Source of the DNA: Streptomyces sp. TSRI0281
GTDB taxonomy: Bacteria; Actinomycetota; Actinomycetes; Streptomycetales; Streptomycetaceae
Direction of reading: 5' to 3'
DNA length: 64,000 nucleotides
NCBI RefSeq assembly: GCF_001905125.1
Contig: NZ_LWLE01000012.1
Span: 376,759-440,758, forward strand
In this document: one piece after another, positions 24,845 through 31,937 of the stretch
Numbering within the stretch: the first letter of the stretch is position 1
How the letters are laid out: each line of letters begins with the position of its first letter
Made by a program: the position numbers and the translations under genes
Notes under the pieces: generated by a model
What the model was told of the DNA's origin: nothing
Databases searched by the model: none
What the model saw: only the letters and a program-made list of their open reading frames with translations

Positions 24845-26185
24845 GTGCTGCTGGCCTCGGTCAACCTCAACAAACGACTCGGCGCCTCCGGCGCCCGCTC
24901 AAACCTCGCCGCCTGGCTCCGCGAGCACGGCGTGAAGATCGTGCTCGCCCAGGAGCCGTTCAAGCCCGCCGAGCGGACGCCGCCTGCTCTGGGCGGCTTC
25001 GTCTTCGCCGGCGGGGACGGGCATCTGGCCGCCTGGATCAGCGAGGACCTCGCCCCGCCCGCCGTGACCTGCCCCCAGACGTGGGTCCAGCGGGTCGAGC
25101 TGGAGTGGATGCTCGTCCTCCAGGTGCATCTCGACGCCTATGCCGGTGCCTCCCGGGCCGCCCAGCTGGCCGAACTCGCCGCGATGGCCGCCGCCGAGAA
25201 GGGGCGCCCGCTGCTGGTCTGCGGGGACTTCAACCTCGCCCCCCGCCCCGAGGACGGCCTGTTCGGCGAGGAGACCAGCACCTTCACCACCGAGGCCGAA
25301 CGACGCGCTCTGCAGCAGCTGACGCAGTCCGCGACCCTGGACGACACCACCGCCGAGAAGGTGCCTGTCTTCACCTTCGAGCGGGTCTTGAACGGCCAGC
25401 CCAGCCGCTTCCGCTGTGATCTCGCCCTGCTCAGCGGCCATTTGACGGAGACGACCACCGTCACCGTGGATTCCTCGGTGCGAAGCGGTCCAGCCGCGTT
25501 CACCGACCACTCCGCGCTGCTGATCGACCTGCCGCTGTCCCTGCAGGCGGCCGAGCCGGACGACGTGCTCTTCGCGCTGAGCGACCTGACCGGCGACGGG
25601 CCCGCCGCCGCCCCGACCCGACGGGAGTATCAGCCCCATAAGACCGCGATGAGCCGTCAGGCGCCCTCCCCGGCCTCCCGGGCGGTGACCGAGCGCCTGA
25701 CAGGCTCGCTCGGCATCAAGACCGTCCTGGACCACGGCTGCGGCCGCGGCGCCGACGTCGCCCACTACCGCTCGGCGGGACTGACCGCCGAGGGCTTCGA
25801 CCCGCACGACGACTTCGGCTGGCCCCGCCCCGAACACAGCGGGTTCGACCTGGTCACCTCGATGTTCGTCCTCAATGTGCTGCCCGACCCCTGGCAGCGG
25901 ATCCAGGCCCTCAAGGACGCGGCGTCCTTCGCCCGCCCCGGCGGGCATCTCGTGGTCGTCACCCGCTCACCGGAGGAGATCACCAAGGCCGCCGCGGACG
26001 GCGGCTGGAGCGTCCATCACGACGGGTTCTGGTCCAGCCAGTCCAAGGGAACCTTCCAGCGCGGCATCGCCCCCGGCGAGATCACCGCGCTGGCCCGCCA
26101 GGCCGGGCTCCTGCCCGCTGACAAAGTTCCGGTGCTGCCGCTGCCCGGGGTCTGCCATGTGGTCCTGACCAAACCGGCCGCGTAA
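24845..26185 (+). CDS. Endonuclease/exonuclease/phosphatase domain fused to SAM methyltransferase
   Basis: A 446-residue two-domain protein. Residues 1-235 have the metal-dependent EEP fold: SVNLN at the start, AQEPF near 37, CGDFNLAP near 126 and FTDHSALLIDL near 220, the residues expected for catalysis. Residues 270-446 form a class I methyltransferase: VLDHGCGRGADV near 296 and FVLNVLPDPWQRI near 341, similar in style to methyltransferases described beside DNA phosphorothioation genes. GTG start with GGAGG 8 bases upstream, 15 bases after the regulator. I do not know a characterised protein with this fusion. Target (DNA, RNA or nucleotide) unknown. Confidence 0.8.
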   Translation: MLLASVNLNKRLGASGARSNLAAWLREHGVKIVLAQEPFKPAERTPPALGGFVFAGGDGHLAAWISEDLAPPAVTCPQTWVQRVELEWMLVLQVHLDAYAGASRAAQLAELAAMAAAEKGRPLLVCGDFNLAPRPEDGLFGEETSTFTTEAERRALQQLTQSATLDDTTAEKVPVFTFERVLNGQPSRFRCDLALLSGHLTETTTVTVDSSVRSGPAAFTDHSALLIDLPLSLQAAEPDDVLFALSDLTGDGPAAAPTRREYQPHKTAMSRQAPSPASRAVTERLTGSLGIKTVLDHGCGRGADVAHYRSAGLTAEGFDPHDDFGWPRPEHSGFDLVTSMFVLNVLPDPWQRIQALKDAASFARPGGHLVVVTRSPEEITKAAADGGWSVHHDGFWSSQSKGTFQRGIAPGEITALARQAGLLPADKVPVLPLPGVCHVVLTKPAA

Positions 26186-26199
26186 AGGCGTACGGACGA

Positions 26200-26290
26200 A
26201 CGTCCCCAGCCGTCCGCGACGTGGTGCACGAAGCCGCGTACCCACCAACGTCCCCAACCGCGTACCACGTTGGGTACGAAGTCGTGTACC
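26200..26290. repeat. Tandem 43-bp imperfect repeat with internal palindromes
   Basis: Copies at 26200-26242 and 26248-26290 match at about 32 of 43 positions, separated by five bases. Each begins ACGTCCCCA and ends CGTACC. The second contains CGTACC (26261-26266) / GGTACG (26273-26278), a perfect 6-base inverted repeat with 6-base loop. It lies between convergent genes and could be a bidirectional terminator or a protein-binding site. Confidence 0.5.
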
Positions 26291-26308
26291 GACTTCTCGC
26301 CGAAGCGG

Positions 26309-26638
26309 TCAGCGGTTGCCGGTCCAGACGATCCGCTCCGCGAAGCCGCCGCGCTCGCTCGCCTTGGCCTCGCGGATCTTCTCCAGCTGGGCCGTGTCGA
26401 TCCCCAGGTCCGCGGCGAGCGCGAGCACGACCTCCAGGACGTCCGCGAGTTCCTCCGGCGCCTTCTCATCGTCGGCCTCCAGAACCTCGGCGGCCTCCTC
26501 ACAGAGCTTGTCCCGCAGCCGGTCGCGGTACTCCTGCGGACCCGCGGTGTAGGTGACTGGCTCGGCCCCATCCTCGCGAATGATCTGCGGAATCCGGTCC
26601 CGCACCAACTTGCCGGACTTGTTGCCGTAGCCGTCCAC
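26309..26638 (-). CDS. MazG-like nucleoside triphosphate pyrophosphohydrolase
   Basis: A 109-residue all-alpha protein. KLVRDRIPQII at the start, then the metal-binding pattern E-E-A-A-E-V-L-E followed by E-E-L-A-D-V-L-E, are those of small MazG/phosphoribosyl-ATP pyrophosphohydrolase-like house-cleaning NTPases. GTG 26638 chosen because GGAG lies 8 bases upstream and the length then fits; an upstream ATG at 26659 is possible. Convergent with the nuclease-methyltransferase. Known relatives convert non-canonical NTPs to NMPs, consistent with the nucleotide theme of the island. Confidence 0.8.
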   Translation of the reverse strand: MDGYGNKSGKLVRDRIPQIIREDGAEPVTYTAGPQEYRDRLRDKLCEEAAEVLEADDEKAPEELADVLEVVLALAADLGIDTAQLEKIREAKASERGGFAERIVWTGNR

Positions 26639-26775
26639 CGGTTGTTCTCCCGCGCCCATCACCGCGAAGTGGCCCCTGCTGGCCACCCCTTCATGCCGAA
26701 GCAGCCTAGGCAAAACGCCTCACAACTCGCCAGGCGAACCGCCATTCCCACCCGTTCGGGTCCAGAAGGACCTAG

Positions 26776-28216
26776 TAGTGCTTGGTCATGTTGGTGCGGG
26801 GTCTGGCATGTTGCGGTGACAGGTGGGGCAGGCGCCGGTCCAGGTCGCGAGGAGTATCTGCAGTTCGCGGACGACTCGGTAGAGGCTCAGGCCGGCGCCG
26901 TCTCTTTTGGGGATCGGCTCAGTCGCTGCAGGGTGCAGAAGGCGTGGGCGACCGAGACGAGGGTGACGTGGTGGTGCCGGCCTGGCCAGGTCCGGCCTTC
27001 GAAGTGGGCCAGGCCGAGGGCCTGTTTCATCTCGCGGTAGTCGTTCTCGATGCGCCGGCGGAGCTTCGCGGTGCGCACGAGGACCGGCAGCGGGGTGGTC
27101 CCGGGCAGGTTGGAGAGCCAGAACTGCACGGGCTCGTCCTGGTCGGCGGGCCATTCGGCCAGCAGCCAGCGCATCGGAAGCCCGGTGCCTGCTGTGGCCT
27201 TGCGGATCTCACATCCGGCGGGCCGGATCCGCAGGGCCACGAAGCGCGAGTACATGCGCTTGTGTCCGCTGCGGCCACTGCCGGGCCGTGATCCCTCCCT
27301 CCACTGCACCGGCCGCGCGGCTCGTTTCCCGGCCGCGATGACCAGGCTCTTCACCCTCTGGGCCGGCTCGGGGTATGCAGGAACCGGCCGCCGCCCCCGG
27401 CCGGGGTGGGGCGGGGTGCAGGGCTGTGCGTCCTCGGGTTGCGCGGTGGTCGTGGTCGAGATGCCCACCATGTAGTGGAGACCGCGTTCTTCCAGGCAGA
27501 GCCGGAAGGCGGCGGTGTCCCTGCAGCCGCCGTCGGCGATGACCTGGGGCACCTCGATGCCCCAGGACCGTGTCTCGTCGATCATGTCGAGGGCCAGCTG
27601 CCACTTCTCGGCATGGCCCACCTGGGCAGGAATGGCGCACTTGTCACGGCGGGCGACCTTGACCGGAACGGCTTTCGGTGAGGCGGGATCCCGGCTCCCG
27701 GGCAGGAACAGACGCCAGTTGACCGCCGCCGGGGCGCCGTGGGACGCCAGGTGCAAGGAGACCCCGGCCTGGCAGTTGGTGACCTTCCCCGCGGTGCCGG
27801 TGTACTGCCGGGTCACGCACGCCGACGCGTCTCCGTCCTTGAGGAACCCGGTGTCATCGATGACCAGCGCGGTGGGCTTGATGACCGGCTGCATGCGCCA
27901 GGCCGGCCGGGCCCGCACATGAGCCGCGTCCCACGGGCTGGAGGTCACGAAGTGGGCCAGGGCCTGCCGGTCCCGTCCTCGCCCAGGCGGGCGGCCATCG
28001 GCTCCACCGACTTGCGCCCGCCCTCCAGCAGCAGGCCCCGCAGATAGACCCCGCCCCACCGACGCTGATCCGCCCGCGCGAACGGCTCGAACATCTCCGC
28101 CGCGAAGTCCTCCAGATCACACCGGACCGCAGCCAACTCCCCACTCAGCACACACGGTCAACAACACGACCGATCAAGAAAACACGCCATCACAGACCGC
28201 ACATGACCAAGCACTA
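26776..28216 (-). mobile_element. IS701-family insertion sequence with CTAG target duplication
   Basis: A 1441-base element bounded by perfect 16-base terminal inverted repeats, TAGTGCTTGGTCATGT (26776-26791) and its complement (28201-28216). It is flanked on both sides by CTAG (26772-26775 and 28217-28220), consistent with a 4-base target duplication. It carries one transposase gene in minus orientation. Intact ends suggest recent insertion. No gene clearly interrupted by it can be reconstructed from the flanks. Confidence 0.85.
26887..28151 (-). pseudogene. IS701-family transposase, frameshifted
   Basis: The N-terminus (GTG 28151; DLEDFAAEMFEPFARADQRR, then GGRKSVEPMAARLGEDG) is in one frame. 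From about 27975 the match continues in another frame (DRQALAHFVTSSPWD, LVIDDTGFLKDGDAS, QVIADGGCRDTAAF, ending SRSPKETAPA). The DDTGF and DGGCRD segments and the late E in RRRIENDYREMKQALG are the expected DDE residues. Restoring one A (GGGACCGG to GGGAACCGG) would rejoin the frames as G-E-D-G-N-R-Q-A-L. The copy is therefore inactive unless this is a sequencing error or programmed shift. Confidence 0.85.
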
Positions 28217-28220
28217 CTAG

Positions 28221-28462
28221 GAGAAGATCCGCCCGTTCCTCGTGAAAGTAGACCTTCCATCTCACATCAGGATCCTGCATAGCCCCACGTCACGCCGGGA
28301 CCTCAACCCCTCACCAGTCACCCGAATGGGTGACGGCTCCTGTACCCGACTCCAGCAACACGGATCTGCAACAACAGGGATCTCGCTAGAGAAGCAACGA
28401 CTGGCCCACGGGCTGGGGATCTGATGGGGTGGGGCCGCCTTCCCTCGTCCGAGGAGAAGCCG
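28221..28462. other. Gene-free stretch right of the IS
   Basis: Lower GC than its surroundings and without a convincing gene. It holds a small perfect inverted repeat GTCACCC (28317-28323) / GGGTGAC (28328-28334) with a GAAT loop. Function unknown. Confidence 0.4.
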
Positions 28463-28615
28463 GTGGGACACAGCGGATGCGTCTTCTGCACGATTCACCG
28501 CGGCGCAACGCTGACCCGCGCACCCGCTGAGTACCGGGGCGCGGCCCCCGGCCGCCGACTGCCGGGGGCCGCACTCATTCCAGCGCCGGACGGCCCGAAG
28601 ATGTCACCCTCGTGA
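28463..28615 (+). CDS. Possible small protein, HIT-like N-terminal fragment
   Basis: A 50-residue frame starting at GTG 28463, six bases after GAGGAG (28451-28456). The beginning, G-C-V-F-C-T-I-H-R-G, resembles the N-terminus of HIT proteins (C-x-x-C-x-I-x-x-G), but the rest is proline/arginine-rich and crosses a strong hairpin at 28541-28572. Probably the truncated remnant of a HIT gene. It may equally be chance. Confidence 0.25.
   Translation: MGHSGCVFCTIHRGATLTRAPAEYRGAAPGRRLPGAALIPAPDGPKMSPS
28541..28572. terminator. Strong hairpin terminator
   Basis: Perfect 12-base stem GCGGCCCCCGGC (28541-28552) and GCCGGGGGCCGC (28561-28572) with an 8-base loop. No U tract, as usual in Streptomyces. 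It would end transcripts coming from the left before the Imm1-like gene. Confidence 0.7.
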
Positions 28616-28624
28616 GAGCCGGGC

Positions 28625-29050
28625 ATGCTCGGTGCGTCGCTCGGGCGTGGTGGTGAGACATTGGTGGGCGTGATCGAATCCTGGGTGCTCAGCGACGCCA
28701 CTGCACCGATGTCGCCCGGGGCGGTGGTGGCGACGCTCCGGACGAGGATCGGCGGCGGGCAGTGCGAGACATGGCTGACCAGTTCGTCCGGGCGGTCCTT
28801 GGCCATCGTGTCCAACACCGAACGCGCGATGGTGATGTTGCTCGACGGTGCGGGTGACCCCGGCGAGCATGCTGTGGACCCGGGTGCCGAGGGCCGCAGC
28901 GGGGGTTTCGTTCTGGCGAACGGCCAGAGCGATGAGTATCCGGACGAGGACACGGTGCCCCTCGCGGAGGCATTCAGGATCGTCGCGCACATTTTTGCCG
29001 CCGGTTCTCCGCCCGCGGATGCGGCCTGGGCCGTCGACCGTGCCTCTTGA
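28625..29050 (+). CDS. Imm1-like immunity protein, orphan
   Basis: A 141-residue protein. The C-terminal half (GGFVLANGQSDEYPDEDTVP, then AFRIVAHIFAAGSPPADAAW) follows the Imm1 pattern of polymorphic-toxin immunity proteins, with an acidic strand followed by a helix and a terminal tryptophan. No toxin gene lies beside it. It sits between an IS and a membrane-protein gene, consistent with an acquired or orphaned immunity gene. The start is uncertain (ATG 28625 or GTG 28670). Family assignment by pattern only. Confidence 0.55.
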   Translation: MLGASLGRGGETLVGVIESWVLSDATAPMSPGAVVATLRTRIGGGQCETWLTSSSGRSLAIVSNTERAMVMLLDGAGDPGEHAVDPGAEGRSGGFVLANGQSDEYPDEDTVPLAEAFRIVAHIFAAGSPPADAAWAVDRAS

Positions 29051-29108
29051 TGCCGCCCGATCAGCCGGACAGGCTCCGGCTGATCCGTGCAGGCGTTGGT
29101 GTCCGACC

Positions 29109-29471
29109 TCAGCGCCGCGCCAGCGCCAGCACGCTCAGTCCGAACATCAGGACGCCCAGGGGGAGATGGACCGACGGTATGTGCGCGATACCGACCGCGA
29201 CCTGGACCGAGGCGAGGACAAGGAAGCCGGATGCGTACCAGATGGGCCGGGGCGAGCCGCCGCCCGGCTTCCACGCCAGCACCGCCGCGAGCACGTACAA
29301 CATCGACGCCCCGTACATCACGCGGGCTCCGGCGCTGTGCAGCGTCTCTCCGTAGGACGAGGTCAGCAGTAGTCCGGCGGAGACCGCTTGAAGGAAGATG
29401 GTCAGGGTCTGCAGGATGATCGTGATCCGCAGAAACGAGAAGCGGCGTTGTGCCGTCGCCTGGGTTGCCAT
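29109..29471 (-). CDS. Small four-helix membrane protein
   Basis: A 120-residue hydrophobic protein with about four predicted transmembrane segments (residues about 16-36, 49-67, 80-96, 100-116) and a short basic N-terminus. Not recognised beyond being an integral membrane protein of the DoxX-like or DUF type. It is divergent from the sigma factor gene with about 100 bases between, so it may be its target or modulator. Confidence 0.7.
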   Translation of the reverse strand: MATQATAQRRFSFLRITIILQTLTIFLQAVSAGLLLTSSYGETLHSAGARVMYGASMLYVLAAVLAWKPGGGSPRPIWYASGFLVLASVQVAVGIAHIPSVHLPLGVLMFGLSVLALARR

Positions 29472-29572
29472 GCCGCGGTCCCCTTTTCTGCCCGGGGGCA
29501 GTAGATCGATAAGGTCTCACCAGCCCGACGACGCGGGCCTGCGAAAGGTAAGGCGAGGAGGTGATCGGGAGT

Positions 29573-30469
29573 ATGGGGACAGCTGGGGCGAGCACCGATG
29601 GGATAGCCGGCGAGCGGCGCCAACTGATCAATGTCGCCTACCGGTTGCTCGGTTCACTGGCCGAGTCCGAGGACGCCGTGCAGGAGGCATACGCGCGCTG
29701 GTACGCGTTGCCGCGCAGTCGGCAGGACGTGGTCGTTTCCCCCGGTGCCTGGCTGACCACGGTGACCGGACGTATCTGTCTGGACGTGCTCGGCTCGGCG
29801 CGGGCCCGGCGTGAACGCTATGTCGGGGCGTGGCTGCCCGATCCGCTGCCCGATCACGCCGAGTGGGACCACGGCCATGGCACCGACCCCGCCGACCAGT
29901 TGGTCCTGGACGAATCGGTGACCATGGCCTTCCTCGTCGTCCTGGAGTCGATGACACCCGCCGAGCGGGTGGCGTTCGTCCTGCACGATGTCTTCCGGTA
30001 CCCGTTCGCCGAGATCGCCGACGTCCTCGGCCGGACCCCTGCGGCCTGCAAGCAGCTCGCGGCCTCCGCCCGGCGCCGGGTACGTGTCGAGCGAACTCCG
30101 GCGGTGGCGGCCGGGCAGGCCGACACGGTGCGGCAGGTCAAAGAGGCATGGGAGACCAAGGACATCGCGGCCCTCGTCGACCTCCTCGACCCGGCCGCCG
30201 TGATGACCGCCGACGGCGGCGGCATGGTCGGTACCGTCCTACGTCCGATCGAAGGCGGTGCGCGCATCGCCCAGTACATGGTCGCCATCGCCGACAAGGC
30301 TCCGGGGCTCGAACTCCTGGAGCGGTCGGTCAACGGTGTGCCGGGCCTGGTGGCCCAGCGTGCCGGAGCCGTCATGACCGTGGCCTCGTTCGAGGTCGCC
30401 GACGGCCGGGTCACCCGGATCTGGGCGGTCCGCAATCCGGAGAAGCTGGGGCCGTGGGTGCGGGACTAA
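29573..30469 (+). CDS. ECF sigma factor, ECF41 / SigJ-like with SnoaL-type C-terminus
   Basis: A 298-residue protein. Region 2 includes LINVAYRLLGSLAESEDAVQ and EAYARWYAL; region 4 includes YPFAEIADVLGRTPAACKQLAASARRR in its usual place. After about residue 185 comes a SnoaL-like domain (IEGGARIAQYMVA, GRVTRIWAVRNPEKL) that in ECF41 sigma factors replaces an anti-sigma factor and modulates activity. ATG 29573 chosen for the long ribosome-binding site AGGAGGTGAT. The usual ECF41 partner (carboxymuconolactone decarboxylase or similar) is not adjacent; the divergent membrane protein is a candidate. Confidence 0.88.
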   Translation: MGTAGASTDGIAGERRQLINVAYRLLGSLAESEDAVQEAYARWYALPRSRQDVVVSPGAWLTTVTGRICLDVLGSARARRERYVGAWLPDPLPDHAEWDHGHGTDPADQLVLDESVTMAFLVVLESMTPAERVAFVLHDVFRYPFAEIADVLGRTPAACKQLAASARRRVRVERTPAVAAGQADTVRQVKEAWETKDIAALVDLLDPAAVMTADGGGMVGTVLRPIEGGARIAQYMVAIADKAPGLELLERSVNGVPGLVAQRAGAVMTVASFEVADGRVTRIWAVRNPEKLGPWVRD

Positions 30470-30506
30470 AGCGTGTATCGAAAGCGGATGTTGAGCGATG
30501 AATGAT

Positions 30507-30560
30507 GAGGCGACCGTCCTCGTTGCCACCATCGACGATTGGCTGTGACCGTCGCTCTTC
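30507..30560 (+). repeat. 54-bp dispersed direct repeat, copy 2
   Basis: Counterpart of 18603-18656 (46 of 54 identical). Here an ATG at 30501 opens a 16-codon frame, M-N-D-E-A-T-V-L-V-A-T-I-D-D-W-L, ending at the same TGA as in copy 1, without a clear ribosome-binding site. It sits in the short gap between the sigma factor and the HxlR gene. Confidence 0.6.
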
Positions 30561-30572
30561 CTGGCAGGGAAG

Positions 30573-30974
30573 TCAGGCCCCGGCGAGCCGGTTACTGCGG
30601 TCGATCTCGGCCATGTGTGTCTCGGCCCAGACCCGCAGGGCGGAGAGCGGCCTTTCGAGGGACAGGCCGAGCTCGGTGAGCCGATAGTGGACGGCGGGCG
30701 GCACTGTGGGTTCCACGCGACGCGCGACCAGGCCATCACGGACCAGGCTCTGCAGCGTGACAGACAGCATCTTCTGCGAGATGCCCGGAATGCGACGCCG
30801 AAGTTCTGCGAACCGGAGTTCGCCGGGATCCGTCTCGGCCAACACCTTGACCACCATCGACGTCCACTTGGTACCGATACGGTCGAGCAACTGGCGGGTC
30901 GGGCAGCGCGGGTCCAGCAGATCGCCGCGCTCACCCGGCCGCCGACCGGGTTCGCCGGGCATGGACGTGGTCAC
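30573..30974 (-). CDS. HxlR-family transcriptional regulator
   Basis: A 133-residue winged-helix protein. The HxlR pattern is clear: CPTRQLLDRIGTKWTSMVVKVL, LRFAELRRRIPGISQKML, TLQSLVRDGLVARRVEPTVP and VHYRLTELG. Divergent from the alpha/beta hydrolase gene with 111 bases between, which is the usual layout for HxlR regulators controlling a redox or detoxification gene. Ligand unknown. Confidence 0.9.
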   Translation of the reverse strand: MTTSMPGEPGRRPGERGDLLDPRCPTRQLLDRIGTKWTSMVVKVLAETDPGELRFAELRRRIPGISQKMLSVTLQSLVRDGLVARRVEPTVPPAVHYRLTELGLSLERPLSALRVWAETHMAEIDRSNRLAGA

Positions 30975-31042
30975 CCGGGGCTCACCACCTGAGGGGAAAG
31001 TGCCGTCTTGGAAGGACCAGGCTAGTTCCCTAGCGTGACCTT

Positions 31043-31074
31043 GTCACCAGCCCTCACCAGCCCTCACCAGCCCT
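31043..31074. repeat. Three tandem copies of a 10-bp unit
   Basis: The unit TCACCAGCCC occurs three times head to tail directly before the ribosome-binding site of the hydrolase gene and inside the HxlR-hydrolase divergent promoter region. It may be a regulator-binding array or a slippage product. Confidence 0.6.
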
Positions 31075-31085
31075 GGAGCCCCTCC

Positions 31086-31937
31086 GTGCCCGAACTGCGA
31101 CGTGTCCCTGTCAATGGGATCGAACTCAACGTTGCCCTCGCCGGATCCGGCCCGGCCGTCTTGCTGCTGCACGGCTTTCCGCACACCTGGGAGCTATGGA
31201 CGGACATCATGGCCGACCTGTCCGACCGCTACCGTGTCATCGCGCCGGACCTGCGCGGATTCGGCGCGAGCAGCCCGGCCGCCTCCGGGTATGACGCCGG
31301 CACCCTGGCCGAGGATGCCGCAGCGCTTCTCACCGAACTCGGCGTGTCCTCGGCCGCCGTAGTGGGTATCGACGCGGGTACCCCAGCGGCCTTCCTCCTC
31401 GCCCTGCGTCACCCCGGTCTCGTCCGACGCCTGGTCCTCATGGAGTCCGTGCTGGGCGGGCTGCCCGGCGCCGAGGACTTTCTTGCCGGCGGCCCGCCGT
31501 GGTGGTTCGGCTTCCATACCGCCGCGCCCGGCCTCGCCGAGACCGTGCTGGTAGGCCACGAGGCCGCCTACATCGACTGGTTCCTGCACACCGGCACGCT
31601 CGGCGACGGAGTGCCCCCTGCCATCCGGGACGCCTTTGTCCACGCATACACGGGCAGCCACGCCTTGAGCCGCGCGTTCTCGTACTACCGGGCTCTGCCC
31701 GAAAGCGCACTGCAGATCTCGCAGGCCGTCACCACCGCCCGTCTGACGGTGCCAACACTGGCGCTGGGCGCACACCCTGTCGGCGCCGCGCTGGAACGCC
31801 AACTCCGCCCCCTCACCGACGACCTCACCGGACACGTCATCGAGGACTGTGGCCACATCATTCCTCTGCACCGACCACACGCCCTGCTCATGCTGTTGAA
31901 TCCGTTCCTGGCCAGTGAGGACGCGATTGCAGCGTGA
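31086..31937 (+). CDS. Alpha/beta hydrolase, epoxide-hydrolase/haloalkane-dehalogenase type
   Basis: A 283-residue alpha/beta-fold enzyme. The oxyanion motif LLLHGFPHTWELW (near residue 23), APDLRGFG and the nucleophile elbow VVGIDAGTPAAFLL (Asp near 93) indicate the aspartate-nucleophile subgroup; the late histidine is in EDCGHIIPLHRP. The elbow reads G-I-D-A-G-T instead of the usual G-H-D-W-G. GTG 31086 chosen for GGAG 7 bases upstream; an upstream GTG at 31035 would translate the tandem repeat. Likely controlled by the divergent HxlR regulator. Confidence 0.85.
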   Translation: MPELRRVPVNGIELNVALAGSGPAVLLLHGFPHTWELWTDIMADLSDRYRVIAPDLRGFGASSPAASGYDAGTLAEDAAALLTELGVSSAAVVGIDAGTPAAFLLALRHPGLVRRLVLMESVLGGLPGAEDFLAGGPPWWFGFHTAAPGLAETVLVGHEAAYIDWFLHTGTLGDGVPPAIRDAFVHAYTGSHALSRAFSYYRALPESALQISQAVTTARLTVPTLALGAHPVGAALERQLRPLTDDLTGHVIEDCGHIIPLHRPHALLMLLNPFLASEDAIAA

